A stretch of 15,422 nucleotides of DNA from an uncultured Sphingomonas sp. (GTDB taxonomy: Bacteria > Pseudomonadota > Alphaproteobacteria > Sphingomonadales > Sphingomonadaceae). Below are positions 1-7,024 of the stretch, in pieces (position 1 is the first letter of the stretch; each line of letters starts with the position of its first letter). The position numbers were made by a program, and so were the translations under genes. Under the pieces are notes generated by a model. It saw only the letters and a program-made list of their open reading frames with translations, searched no databases and had not been told where the DNA came from. The stretch is taken from assembly GCA_946886845.1 (NCBI GenBank), contig CAMPJH010000020.1, positions 1-15,422 on the forward strand, in the 5' to 3' direction.

Positions 1-261
1 GAGGAGGGCGGCGCTGGGAAGCTTTTCGTTGCCGCGCTTCGCATGGAAGGCGTCGATGTCGTCGGCGGCCCAGAAATCCGTTTCGAATTTCTCGGTGGCG
101 CGGTTGATGCGCCTGAGGCGCAGGGCGTGGGTGAAGATGATCGCCCAGGTCCAGATGCTGGCCAGCAGCAGGCCGAGCATGACCAATTTCACGACCGCAT
201 CGGCGTGGAGGAACAGGGTCAGCGGCGACATCAAGTCGGTGCTGGTGGTTATCTCAGGCAT
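1..261 (-). CDS. tolQ: TolQ, Tol-Pal system proton-channel subunit (N-terminal part, cut by window edge)
   Basis: TolQ is an inner-membrane protein of the MotA/TolQ/ExbB family. With TolR it uses the proton gradient to drive TolA and to constrict the outer membrane during division. Only the first 87 codons are present; the gene continues past base 1. The N-terminus has a short periplasmic segment, a hydrophobic helix at about residues 22-44 (VVKLVMLGLLLASIWTWAII), then a basic cytosolic stretch (HALRLRRINRATEKFE), which is the usual TolQ start. The ATG at 261-259 overlaps the ybgC stop by one base (TGATG), and GAGGG lies just upstream. The ybgC-tolQ order is the standard tol-pal cluster head. 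Identity rests on N-terminal pattern plus context; an ExbB paralogue is unlikely next to ybgC. Confidence 0.88.
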   Translation of the reverse strand, partial: MPEITTSTDLMSPLTLFLHADAVVKLVMLGLLLASIWTWAIIFTHALRLRRINRATEKFETDFWAADDIDAFHAKRGNEKLPSAALL

Positions 262-725
262 CAACCCTCGCTGATCGTCTTGAATGTTTCGACCCAGGCC
301 TTGGGCTGGCGCTTCGGCCGGTCGCCGGGGTCGAGGAAGGCGGCGGTGACGCGGGCATCGGTCAAGAGTTGCGGCCCGCGCATGACTCGTTGATGAATAT
401 GGACGCTGGCGGCGCGGACCTGCTCGACAGTGGAGAGCACCAGCAAGTCGTCGCCGAGCCGCGCCGGCCCGAGGTAGCGGATATTGACCTCGGCGACCGC
501 ATAGACGCCCTCGCCGGCCTCCTTTGCGGCGCGCTGATCGATGCCGGCGGCGCGCAGCATGTCGGAGCGCGCCCGCTCCTTATATTTGAGATAATTGGCG
601 TAATAGACGATGCCGGCGGTGTCGGTGTCCTCGAAATAGACGGTCAGCGCGAAGCGGTGCTCGCGGCCCCCATTGCTCAAGTCAACGAAGCCGCCGCGAT
701 AGGGGGTATCGAGGTCCTCGCTCAA
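261..725 (-). CDS. ybgC: YbgC, Tol-Pal-associated acyl-CoA thioesterase
   Basis: This is a 154-residue hotdog-fold thioesterase of the 4-hydroxybenzoyl-CoA thioesterase/YbgC family, which hydrolyses acyl-CoA and is encoded at the head of tol-pal clusters. The family signature EDTDTAGIVYYANYL is at about residues 32-46. Asp35 aligns with the catalytic Asp18 of characterised YbgC proteins. The following RARSDMLR segment also matches the family. The start is a TTG at 725-723 that overlaps the stop of the upstream hydrolase gene as TTGA, and no in-frame ATG lies before the catalytic motif, so TTG is the best start. About 24 residues precede the hotdog core, slightly longer than the E. coli protein. 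The stop overlaps the tolQ ATG, so translation of the two is probably coupled. Confidence 0.93.
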   Translation of the reverse strand: MSEDLDTPYRGGFVDLSNGGREHRFALTVYFEDTDTAGIVYYANYLKYKERARSDMLRAAGIDQRAAKEAGEGVYAVAEVNIRYLGPARLGDDLLVLSTVEQVRAASVHIHQRVMRGPQLLTDARVTAAFLDPGDRPKRQPKAWVETFKTISEG

Positions 726-1843
726 CGCCTTGCCGCGACTTGCTCGACCAGGCGGAGAAGGTCGCCCTGCGGCGCGGCCATGTCCGCCAGATGCATGCCC
801 CAGCCGGGAATGAACATGCCGAGCACCCCGACCTCGCCATAGATCCGGTCGGTCCTTCTATCACTGGGATCGGCATTGACCCGGACCGAAAGATAGCCGC
901 GCCGGCCGTCATTGACGCAGCGCGCCGAGACCAGGCCTTGGGTACGCAGGAACGGCGTCGGCGGCGCGCCTGCGGTCGACCAGATTATCGGCCCGCCCGG
1001 CACCGGCAGCGACCACCGCGCGTTCCAATAGCTGTCGAGCCTTTCCCACGCGGTCGATCCCGGCCGCGCCGGATTGGTGCAGGCCACCGTCATCCCCGGC
1101 GCCGGCGCCCAGCCGAACATCGCCCCTTCGGGCGGCGGGTTGTTGGCGCGGAAGCTGACCCAGGTCAGGACGCAGCCGGCCTGGCCGGGCGATGAGCAAA
1201 CGGGCGTCGACTTGAACGTGCCACCGACCAGCTTTCCTTGCGGGACATAGACATTGTAGCCGGGGAGGATCGCCAACCGCATCTTGGCGGCGATCGGCTT
1301 TCCTTCGATTTCGTTCCTGATCAGCTCCTGCAGCATCAGGCTGCCCTGGCTGTGGCCGATCAGGACGAACGGGCGGCCATTATTATGCCTGGCGAGATAG
1401 GTCCGCCAGGCGCTGCGAACATCGGCATAAGCGATCGAGCCGGGCCCCTTCACGTCGGCGCCGGTGGCGGCCGCGGCGACGGCGCCGAGGGTCATCTGGC
1501 GGTAGACGGGAGCGAAGGCGCGGCAGACGCTGGCAAAGCGGGCGAACTGGACCTGCACCGCGTTGCGCTCGCTATCCACCGCCAGGTCGCTGTTCATGCC
1601 GCGGTCGGCGGAGACGGTCGGATAGACGTAGAAACAGTCAATCGGCGCGTTCTTGGCGATTTGTGGCTGACCGTTGGCGCCGTAACCGGCCGGGGTCAGC
1701 GCGGTCGTCGGCAGCGGCCTTTGGCAGATGTCGTCGCGGTCGGGCAGGCACAGCCAGCTGGCCGGTTTCGAATAATCGATGGCGGCGGGCGCGGCCGTTG
1801 CTGCCTGCGCGACGGCGACACTCAACGTTATGGCAGCAATCAC
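722..1843 (-). CDS. DUF3089 family alpha/beta-hydrolase, probably secreted
   Basis: This 373-residue protein is of the DUF3089 type, an alpha/beta-hydrolase-like family with lipase or esterase character and unknown substrates. The conserved block [10 protein letters not shown] is at residues 69-78, followed by [13 protein letters not shown] at about 106-118. The nucleophile elbow GHSQG is at 163-167, making Ser165 the likely nucleophile. A short hydrophobic N-terminus ending in AQAATAAPA suggests export, but it has no positive n-region residue, which is unusual. The start is a GTG at 1843-1841 overlapping the ruvB stop as GTGA; an in-frame stop at 1852-1850 excludes a longer form. GGAG lies about 11 bases upstream. 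Its stop overlaps the ybgC start, so ruvB, this gene, ybgC and tolQ are one coupled unit. The substrate is unknown; a link to envelope lipid turnover is only inferred from the neighbours. Confidence 0.82.
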   Translation of the reverse strand: MIAAITLSVAVAQAATAAPAAIDYSKPASWLCLPDRDDICQRPLPTTALTPAGYGANGQPQIAKNAPIDCFYVYPTVSADRGMNSDLAVDSERNAVQVQFARFASVCRAFAPVYRQMTLGAVAAAATGADVKGPGSIAYADVRSAWRTYLARHNNGRPFVLIGHSQGSLMLQELIRNEIEGKPIAAKMRLAILPGYNVYVPQGKLVGGTFKSTPVCSSPGQAGCVLTWVSFRANNPPPEGAMFGWAPAPGMTVACTNPARPGSTAWERLDSYWNARWSLPVPGGPIIWSTAGAPPTPFLRTQGLVSARCVNDGRRGYLSVRVNADPSDRRTDRIYGEVGVLGMFIPGWGMHLADMAAPQGDLLRLVEQVAARR

Positions 1844-2883
1844 TTCGGCTCACTCTCCACGTCGAACAGGCCCGACTGGCCGCCCGAAGGCTGGGGAAGG
1901 CCGAGATGGGCCCAGCCGCGGCCGGTCAGGGCCCGGCCTCTTGCGGTGCGGGCGATGAGGCCGAGCTGAATGAGGAACGGCTCGATGACGTCCTCGATCG
2001 TGTCCCTCGGCTCCGACAGGCCGGCGGCGAGGGTTTCGACGCCGACCGGGCCGCCACCGTACAGATCGGCGATCATCGTCAGATAGCGGCGGTCCATCGC
2101 ATCGAGCCCGAGTGCGTCGATCTCCAGCCGGTCGAGCGCCTTGTCGGCGACGCCGGCGTCGATCGTTTCGGCGCCGACCGCATGGGCGAAGTCGCGAACC
2201 CGTCGAAGCAGCCGCCCCGCGATCCTCGGCGTGCCGCGCGAACGGCGGGCGATTTCGTGGCCGCCGTCGTCGGTGACGCCCATGCCAAGCAATCGCGCCG
2301 CCCGACGGACGACCAGCTCTAGCTCCTCGACCGAGTAGAAGTTGAGCCGCACCGGGATTCCGAAGCGGTCGCGGAGCGGCGTGGTCAGCAAGCCCTGGCG
2401 GGTGGTCGCCCCGATCAGGGTGAAGCGGGGAAGGTCGATCCGCACCGATCGCGCCGACGGTCCTTCGCCGATCATCAGGTCGAGCGCGCGGTCCTCCATC
2501 GCCGGGTAGAGCACCTCCTCGACGGCGGGATTGAGCCGATGGATCTCGTCGATGAACAGGACGTCGCCGTCCTCGAGGTTGGTGAGTAGCGCGGCGAGGT
2601 CACCCGACTTGGCGATGACCGGGCCCGAGGTTGCCCGGAAGCCGACGCCCATCTCCCGCGCCAGGATTCCGGCGAGAGTCGTCTTGCCGAGGCCCGGCGG
2701 GCCATGGAGCAGGACATGGTCGAGCGCCTCCTCGCGGCTCTTGGCGGCGTGGACGAAGACCCGCAGATTCTCCCGCGCCGACTTCTGGCCGATGAACTCG
2801 TCGAGGCTCTTCGGACGCAACGCGGTGTCCGCATCTTCACTGGTGCGTTCGGGACTCGTGATCCGGGCCGGGTCGGTTGCCAT
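1840..2883 (-). CDS. ruvB: RuvB, Holliday-junction branch migration ATPase
   Basis: RuvB is the hexameric AAA+ motor that, with RuvA, pumps DNA through Holliday junctions during recombinational repair. The 347-residue product has the N-terminal [12 protein letters not shown] block (22-33), Walker [10 protein letters not shown] (61-69), Walker B with DEIH (112-115), sensor-1 GATTR (158-162), the LRDRFG arginine-finger segment (170-175), and a C-terminal winged helix ending [17 protein letters not shown]. The reading frame stays open upstream to 3054, but that extension is unlike RuvB and runs through the divergent M19 gene, so the ATG at 2883-2881 (MATDPARI) was chosen. The 3' end overlaps the hydrolase start (GTGA). 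A 6-bp-arm inverted repeat ends directly before the start codon. The gene is separated from ruvCA by an opposing gene. Confidence 0.97.
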   Translation of the reverse strand: MATDPARITSPERTSEDADTALRPKSLDEFIGQKSARENLRVFVHAAKSREEALDHVLLHGPPGLGKTTLAGILAREMGVGFRATSGPVIAKSGDLAALLTNLEDGDVLFIDEIHRLNPAVEEVLYPAMEDRALDLMIGEGPSARSVRIDLPRFTLIGATTRQGLLTTPLRDRFGIPVRLNFYSVEELELVVRRAARLLGMGVTDDGGHEIARRSRGTPRIAGRLLRRVRDFAHAVGAETIDAGVADKALDRLEIDALGLDAMDRRYLTMIADLYGGGPVGVETLAAGLSEPRDTIEDVIEPFLIQLGLIARTARGRALTGRGWAHLGLPQPSGGQSGLFDVESEPK

Positions 2884-2938
2884 CCATGCCTGATTCGCAG
2901 AAGCATGGCCGCTCGACAAGCAGCGCGGAGGGAAAAGG
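2884..2938. promoter_or_regulatory. Divergent ruvB/M19 intergenic region with inverted repeat and SD
   Basis: Only 55 bases separate the divergent starts of ruvB and the M19-like gene. An inverted repeat with 6-bp arms, CCATGC at 2884-2889 and GCATGG at 2903-2908, flanks 13 bases. On the ruvB transcript this could fold into a hairpin ending right at the ATG, where no clear Shine-Dalgarno is visible. For the M19 gene a strong ribosome-binding site GGAGGG lies at 2927-2932, six bases before the ATG at 2939. No convincing -35/-10 pair was seen, and no alphaproteobacterial LexA-type GTTC/GAAC spaced box. Promoters may lie within the flanking coding sequences. Confidence 0.4.
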
Positions 2939-4063
2939 ATGGAGCTCGATCGGCGGACGATGCTTGCAGGTTCGGCGGCGGTGCTCGCGGTCGGCCCGGC
3001 GATCGCGCAATCAGGCGCGACCGAGCTGTCGTGGTACGACCGAGCGATCGTCATCGACGCCCTCGGCGGGGTCGGCGACCCCTATGCGCCCGAAGACCAG
3101 CTGCGGCTCAGCGACCGCGCCTGGGCTGAGATGGTGGCGACCGGAGTGACGGTGCTGCGCGACACCGTGATGCCGGTCGGCAACGGCACCGATAGCTGGG
3201 AGGTTTATCAGAAGGACATCGCGCTTAAGCAAAACATTCTCAACGCCAACCCCGACCGGCTGCAGCTGGTGCGGACCGCCGCCGACATCCTCAAGGCCAA
3301 GCGGGAAAGGAAATTCGCGGTCGTAATAGGAACGCAGGACACCGCGATGGTCGGCGGCGACGTCAACCGACTGGTGCAGATGAAGAGGGACGGCGTGATG
3401 ACCGTCCAACTGACCTATAATAACGCAAATCTCAGCGGCGACGGATCATTGGAACCGCGCAACGGCGGGATCACCAAGCTCGGCAAGGCGACGATCGACC
3501 GGATCGAGAAGGAAAAGCTGCTTCTCGACCTGTCCCACGGCGGTGCGCGGACCATGGCCGAGGCCGCGGCGTATGCGAAACGGCCGCTGGTCATCAGCCA
3601 CACCGGCGCGCGGGCGCTTGCCGATCATCCGCGCAACACGGCCGACGAGACGATCAAGGCGGTCGCGGACAAGGGCGGGATCGTCGGCATCTATTTCATG
3701 CCGTTCCTGAGTCTCGACAGTCATCCCAAGGGGTCCGACCTCATCGCGCATATCGAGCATGTAGCGAACGTGGCGGGGGAGGATCATGTCGGTATCGGCA
3801 CCGACAATGGAGTCCTCCCGCAGCTTGTGAACGAGGAGACGACGCGCAAGCTCAACGCATGGGCGAAGCAGCGGATGGATGCGGGCATCGCCGCTCCCGG
3901 CGAGGGTCTCAACGTCTGGCCGATGGTCGCCGACTACAACAGCGTCGACCGCTATCGTCGGCTCGGCTCGGACTTGCAGAAGCGCGGCTGGAGCGAAGCC
4001 CGGCTGGAAAAGCTGTTCGGCGGCAATTTCCTGCGCGTCTATCGCGACGCGTGGGGCGGTTAG
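2939..4063 (+). CDS. Peptidase M19 (membrane dipeptidase)-like exported protein with atypical metal site
   Basis: This 374-residue protein belongs to the M19/renal dipeptidase (COG2355) type of TIM-barrel amidohydrolases, which cleave dipeptides with two zinc ions. A twin-arginine-like signal is visible ([12 protein letters not shown], residues 4-15), with likely cleavage after AIA at 21-23, so export is probably by Tat. Conserved parts present: LDLSHGGAR with His200, ISHTGAR with His221, and GIGTDNG with Asp289. Parts missing: the family's N-terminal D-G-H-x-D is VIDALGG (38-44), without the His and second Asp, and the bridging Glu of GxEG is Gln133 (GTQDT). That should remove one metal site, so dipeptidase activity is doubtful. 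The SD GGAGGG decides the start. The gene is divergent from ruvB and convergent with the DUF1622 gene, one base between stops. Family assignment is good; activity is uncertain. Confidence 0.85.
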   Translation: MELDRRTMLAGSAAVLAVGPAIAQSGATELSWYDRAIVIDALGGVGDPYAPEDQLRLSDRAWAEMVATGVTVLRDTVMPVGNGTDSWEVYQKDIALKQNILNANPDRLQLVRTAADILKAKRERKFAVVIGTQDTAMVGGDVNRLVQMKRDGVMTVQLTYNNANLSGDGSLEPRNGGITKLGKATIDRIEKEKLLLDLSHGGARTMAEAAAYAKRPLVISHTGARALADHPRNTADETIKAVADKGGIVGIYFMPFLSLDSHPKGSDLIAHIEHVANVAGEDHVGIGTDNGVLPQLVNEETTRKLNAWAKQRMDAGIAAPGEGLNVWPMVADYNSVDRYRRLGSDLQKRGWSEARLEKLFGGNFLRVYRDAWGG

Positions 4064-4064
4064 C

Positions 4065-4436
4065 TTAGACTGAGCGCTTCTCGCCACGCTTGCGCTGCCA
4101 CGGCCAGCGCCCCTCGATCTCTAGCTCGAGGCTGAAACTGAGGAAGGTCCGGATGAGGACGATTCCGGCCAGCACCGCGACGCTTTCCAGGGTCGGCCGG
4201 ACCGCGACGGTGTTGATGATGTCGGCGGCGATCAGGAATTCGAGGCCGAGCAGGATCGCCCGGCCGAAGCTCGAGCGGAAGGTGGCGGCCGCCTGGACCA
4301 GGTCTTCGCGCCGGGCAATCCGATAGAGGAACAGCAGCAAGGTGCCGACCGCGCCGGCCCCGATGATCGCGACACCGGCCATTTCAAGGATGTGACCGGC
4401 GTCCTGGGCCATCTGGGTCGCGAATAGCTCGATCAT
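4065..4436 (-). CDS. DUF1622 family inner-membrane protein
   Basis: This small 123-residue membrane protein matches the DUF1622 type, for which I know no established function. Hydrophobic helices are visible at about residues 19-38 (AGVAIIGAGAVGTLLLFLYR), 58-78 (GRAILLGLEFLIAADIINTV) and 84-103 (SVAVLAGIVLIRTFLSFSLE). A basic tail follows (WPWQRKRGEKR), probably cytosolic. The family pattern of LGLEFLIAADIINTV followed by an RTFLSFSLELEIEG segment is clear. A ribosome-binding site AGGGGG sits five bases before the ATG at 4436-4434. The gene lies nine bases downstream of the GFA-type gene and is the last of the gapR-to-DUF1622 run. Its stop is one base from the convergent M19 stop, leaving no room for an intergenic terminator. 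Confidence 0.8.
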   Translation of the reverse strand: MIELFATQMAQDAGHILEMAGVAIIGAGAVGTLLLFLYRIARREDLVQAAATFRSSFGRAILLGLEFLIAADIINTVAVRPTLESVAVLAGIVLIRTFLSFSLELEIEGRWPWQRKRGEKRSV

Positions 4437-4445
4437 AAATCCCCC

Positions 4446-4847
4446 TCAGTGCGAATGCTCGACGCCTTCGCCGGCGATTTCAACCCAATCGTGCTTGCGC
4501 CCCTCCCAAACGGAGAAGGCCGGGCTGGCGAAATAAGGATCGTGGAAGGCGCCGAGCGGGATCGCGACCAGTCCGTCGAACTTGCCGTCGATTTCATAAT
4601 GCACATCCGACCCGCATTCGGGGCAGAAGTGGAAAGTGATCCGGTTACCGCTGTCGGCGACGTTCGCGTGTGTCTTCGATTGGCCCTCGATCCTCACCTG
4701 TTCCGCCGGCCACCGCGCCTGAACCGCAAACGCGCTGCCGCTCCGCTTCTTGCAGTCGAGACAGTGGCAGACTGAGATTCGCACCGGCTCGCCGGCGGCG
4801 GCGGCCTTCAGTTGCCCGCAGCGACAGGAAGCGGTGCGGCTGGTCAC
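4446..4847 (-). CDS. GFA/CENP-V family zinc-binding protein
   Basis: This 133-residue protein has the GFA (glutathione-dependent formaldehyde-activating-like, CENP-V) fold, a zinc-binding beta-sheet protein. The cysteine set is complete: Cys8 and Cys10 (CRC), Cys27, Cys29 and Cys32 (CHCLDC), and Cys75 and Cys78 (CPEC), which match the two zinc sites of the family. The RSGSAF segment after CxxC and the W-E-G-R-K-H-D-W end are also typical. The family name comes from one enzyme; most members have no proven substrate, so formaldehyde activity should not be assumed. The start is GTG at 4847-4845, overlapping the ruvA stop as GTGA, so it is probably translated by coupling to ruvA. No export signal is seen, so a cytosolic location is likely. 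Confidence 0.88.
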   Translation of the reverse strand: MTSRTASCRCGQLKAAAAGEPVRISVCHCLDCKKRSGSAFAVQARWPAEQVRIEGQSKTHANVADSGNRITFHFCPECGSDVHYEIDGKFDGLVAIPLGAFHDPYFASPAFSVWEGRKHDWVEIAGEGVEHSH

Positions 4848-5434
4848 TTCGCCGCCTTCCGCAGCGCCAGCCGGACGAGCGCGTCGAGGCCGGCGTTGGG
4901 GCCGAGCTCGTCCTGGGCGGCGTTGACGGCGGCGCTGGCGTCGGCGGGCTTGAAGCCGAGGTTGGCGAGTGCCGACAGCGCGTCGACGGCGGCGCCCTGG
5001 CGCGGCGCGGGGGCTCCGGGGCCGAGCCCCGCGAGACTGAGTTTGCCTTGCAGCTCATTGGCGATGCGCGCGGCGAGCTTGGGGCCAACGCCGCTTGCGC
5101 GGCCGATCATCGCCTTGTCGCCCTGGGCGACGGCGCGGGCGAGCTCATCGGGCGAAAGCACCGACAGGATCGCCAGCGCCAACCGGCCGCCGACGCCCTG
5201 GACCGAGGTCAGCGCACGAAACGAATCCCGCTCGATCGCCGAGCCGAAGCCGAACAGGGTCCAGGCATCCTCGCGCACCTGAAGCTCGGTGAGCAGCAGG
5301 ACCTCGCCACCGACCGGCCCGAGCGAGTCCAGGGTTCGGCCGCTGCAATGCGCCTGGTAGCCGACCCCGGCGACGTCGATCACCACCGTGTCGGCGGCAA
5401 TTTCGGCGAGGATTCCGGAAAGGCGGGCGATCAT
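4844..5434 (-). CDS. ruvA: RuvA, Holliday-junction binding protein
   Basis: RuvA binds four-way DNA junctions as a tetramer and loads RuvB. The 196-residue product begins MIARLSGIL and has an N-terminal OB-fold domain with [10 protein letters not shown] (about 18-27). The helix-hairpin-helix region follows, with [15 protein letters not shown] and [14 protein letters not shown], then a low-complexity Ala/Pro-rich linker and the C-terminal RuvB-binding domain ([16 protein letters not shown]). The frame is open upstream to 5626, but that stretch lies inside ruvC and is not RuvA-like; the ATG at 5434-5432 gives the normal family length. ruvA starts four bases after the ruvC stop and overlaps the next gene, consistent with one operon. 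Confidence 0.96.
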   Translation of the reverse strand: MIARLSGILAEIAADTVVIDVAGVGYQAHCSGRTLDSLGPVGGEVLLLTELQVREDAWTLFGFGSAIERDSFRALTSVQGVGGRLALAILSVLSPDELARAVAQGDKAMIGRASGVGPKLAARIANELQGKLSLAGLGPGAPAPRQGAAVDALSALANLGFKPADASAAVNAAQDELGPNAGLDALVRLALRKAAK

Positions 5435-5438
5435 CGAG

Positions 5439-5930
5439 TCAGTGCGTAATGCCCGCCCGCTGACTCGCCAAGTGATGGGCGTGGGTGATGGCGATCGCCA
5501 GCGCGTCGGCGGCGTCGGGTCCGGCGATCTTCGCGCCGGGAAGGAGCCGCGCGACCATCGCGTGGACTTGCGTCTTTTCGGCGCCGCCGGTGCCGACCAC
5601 TGCCTTCTTGACCAGCCGGGCGGCATATTCGCCGACTACGAGCCCGGCACGCGCCGCGCACATCAGCGCGACGCCGCGCGCCTGGCCGAGCTTCAGCGTC
5701 GATTGCGGGTTCTTGTTGACGAACACTTCCTCGACCGCGGCGGCCTCGGGGCGGTGCTCGGCGAGCAGCGCCTCGAGCTGGTCGGCGAGCTTTGCCAGCC
5801 GCCCGGGCAGCGGCACCGACGGGCTGGTCTTGAGCTCGCCATTGGCGACGTGGGACAGGCGGTTGCCGTCGGCGCTGATCAGCCCCCAGCCGGTCGTTCC
5901 GAGCCCGGGGTCGAGGCCGAGAATGATCAG
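5439..5930 (-). CDS. ruvC: RuvC, Holliday-junction resolvase, with apparent CTG start
   Basis: RuvC is the dimeric RNase H-fold nuclease that resolves Holliday junctions. Read from a CTG at 5930-5928 the product is 163 residues and begins with the canonical IILGLDPG. All four catalytic acids are present: Asp7, Glu67 in [10 protein letters not shown], and Asp139 and Asp142 in [15 protein letters not shown]. The open frame begins after a stop at 5954-5952 and has no ATG, GTG or TTG before the catalytic Asp7. The next usual start, a GTG at 5816, would lose the first 38 residues including Asp7. A Shine-Dalgarno GGAG at 5942-5939 lies eight bases before the CTG. The CTG overlaps the yebC stop as CTGA, the same geometry as other couplings here. 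A sequencing error making ATG into CTG is the alternative. Function is secure; the start codon is the unusual point. Confidence 0.94.
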   Translation of the reverse strand: MIILGLDPGLGTTGWGLISADGNRLSHVANGELKTSPSVPLPGRLAKLADQLEALLAEHRPEAAAVEEVFVNKNPQSTLKLGQARGVALMCAARAGLVVGEYAARLVKKAVVGTGGAEKTQVHAMVARLLPGAKIAGPDAADALAIAITHAHHLASQRAGITH

Positions 5931-6670
5931 CCGAGCTTCTCCAGCTCGTCGTCAGGCACTCGTTCATTGCCCCAGACGGTCTGGACGTCGTCGTCTTCCT
6001 CGAGCGCATCGAGCAGCTTGAGAAGGTTCTGCGCGTCGTCGCCGCGCACCTCGACTTCGGTCTGCGGTCGCCAGGCCAGCTTGGCGCTGGCCGCCTCGCC
6101 GATCAGCGGCTCAAGGGCCTTGGCGACTTCGTGCAGGGACTCGACGCTGGTCCAGATTCGGTGGCCGGTCTCGTCGGACTCGACGTCCTCGGCGCCGGCT
6201 TCGATCGCCGCCTCGAACACCTTGTCCGAATCGCCGGCGTCAGGGCCATATTCGATCAATCCGAGCCGCTCGAAGCCGTGGCTCACCGAGCCCGAGGCGC
6301 CGAGGTTGCCGCCGTTCTTCGAGAAGATCGTCCGGACATTGGTCGCGGTCCGGTTACGGTTGTCGGTCAGCGCCTCGACGATCAGCGCCACCCCGGCCGG
6401 GCCGAAGCCTTCGTAGCGGATCTCTTCATAATTCTCGGCATCGCCGCCGGACGCCTTGTCGATCGCCCGCTGGATATTGTCCTTGGGCATCGACTGGGCG
6501 CGGGCGGCGAGCACCGCGGCGCGAAGCCGCGGATTGGCGTCGGGATCGGGCAGTCCCATTTTCGCCGCGACGGTGATTTCGCGCGACAGCTTGGAGAACA
6601 TCGCCGAGCGCTTTTTGTCCTGCGCGCCCTTGCGGTACATGATGTTCTTGAATTTGGAATGCCCCGCCAT
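5927..6670 (-). CDS. yebC: YebC/TACO1 family protein (translation factor or regulator)
   Basis: This 247-residue protein is of the YebC/PmpR/TACO1 family. The signature N-terminus [18 protein letters not shown], then [17 protein letters not shown], and the block [15 protein letters not shown] are all present, as is the conserved [19 protein letters not shown] segment (about 105-123). Family members have been described both as DNA-binding regulators and as factors that ease ribosome stalling on difficult peptides; the sequence cannot separate these roles. Length is as usual for the family. The start ATG at 6670 has TAAGGA upstream, the same bases that hold the stop of the preceding gapR-like gene. 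yebC directly upstream of ruvC is a common bacterial arrangement, and the two overlap by four bases here. Confidence 0.96.
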   Translation of the reverse strand: MAGHSKFKNIMYRKGAQDKKRSAMFSKLSREITVAAKMGLPDPDANPRLRAAVLAARAQSMPKDNIQRAIDKASGGDAENYEEIRYEGFGPAGVALIVEALTDNRNRTATNVRTIFSKNGGNLGASGSVSHGFERLGLIEYGPDAGDSDKVFEAAIEAGAEDVESDETGHRIWTSVESLHEVAKALEPLIGEAASAKLAWRPQTEVEVRGDDAQNLLKLLDALEEDDDVQTVWGNERVPDDELEKLG

Positions 6671-6679
6671 GACCGGTCC

Positions 6680-6922
6680 TTACGCCAGCCCGAGCGCGGC
6701 GCGATAGGTCTCGAGGATTGCGTCCTGTTCCTGGCGGGTATGCGATTCCATCCTTCGCAGCCGAACCACCATCCGCATGATCTTCGGATCGTAGCCATTG
6801 GCTTTCGCCTCTGAATAGACGTCGCGAACGTCGTCAGCGATCGCTTTCTTTTCCTCCTCGAGCCGCTCGATCCGCTCGATGAACAGCCGCAGCTGATCGG
6901 CCGCGACGGTGCCGTCCGCCAT
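6680..6922 (-). CDS. gapR: GapR-like DUF2312 nucleoid-associated protein
   Basis: This 80-residue protein is of the DUF2312 family, whose best-known member is Caulobacter GapR, a small coiled-coil DNA clamp that prefers overtwisted DNA ahead of forks and polymerases and helps topoisomerases. The N-terminal half is a charged coiled coil ([23 protein letters not shown], about 10-32). The [24 protein letters not shown] block and the end [15 protein letters not shown] match the family closely. The start is the ATG at 6922-6920 with GGAG about eight bases upstream. It is the first gene of the run leading into yebC-ruvCA, nine bases before yebC, and divergent from pyruvate kinase. GapR function itself is inferred from the family; several alphaproteobacteria carry more than one DUF2312 protein. 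Confidence 0.88.
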   Translation of the reverse strand: MADGTVAADQLRLFIERIERLEEEKKAIADDVRDVYSEAKANGYDPKIMRMVVRLRRMESHTRQEQDAILETYRAALGLA

Positions 6923-7024
6923 TTCACACTCCGTTATTTTCAGATTCGCCGCAGCGTCTAGGCGAGGGCACGCGTCGGCTCAAGCCGGTTGAACCGCAAC
7001 ATTCAGCCGCTATTGCCGGCAGCG
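6923..7024. promoter_or_regulatory. Divergent gapR/pyk promoter region
   Basis: These 102 bases separate the gapR-like gene (minus) and pyruvate kinase (plus) and must hold or overlap both promoters. An 11-bp palindrome, CGGTT-G-AACCG, lies at 6986-6996 and could be an operator. For the minus strand a weak pair can be drawn (TTGAGC, 17 bases, TAGACG), but the match is poor. A-T-rich bases just before gapR are its leader with GGAG. No strong sigma70-type promoter could be assigned to pyk, and its Shine-Dalgarno is weak. Confidence 0.35.

Noticed and set aside
1238..1969. A 243-codon plus-strand open frame opposite the DUF3089 gene
   Set aside because: The minus-strand product carries the hydrolase motifs and a coupled start; the plus-strand frame has no motif and runs into ruvB antisense.
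2884..3054. N-terminal extension of ruvB
   Set aside because: The added 57 residues do not look like RuvB and overlap the M19-like gene and its signal peptide; the ATG at 2883 gives the normal start.
6923..7024. SOS (LexA) box upstream of the gapR-yebC-ruvCA run or ruvB
   Set aside because: I looked for the spaced GTTC/GAAC type motif in both leader regions and did not see a matching pair.
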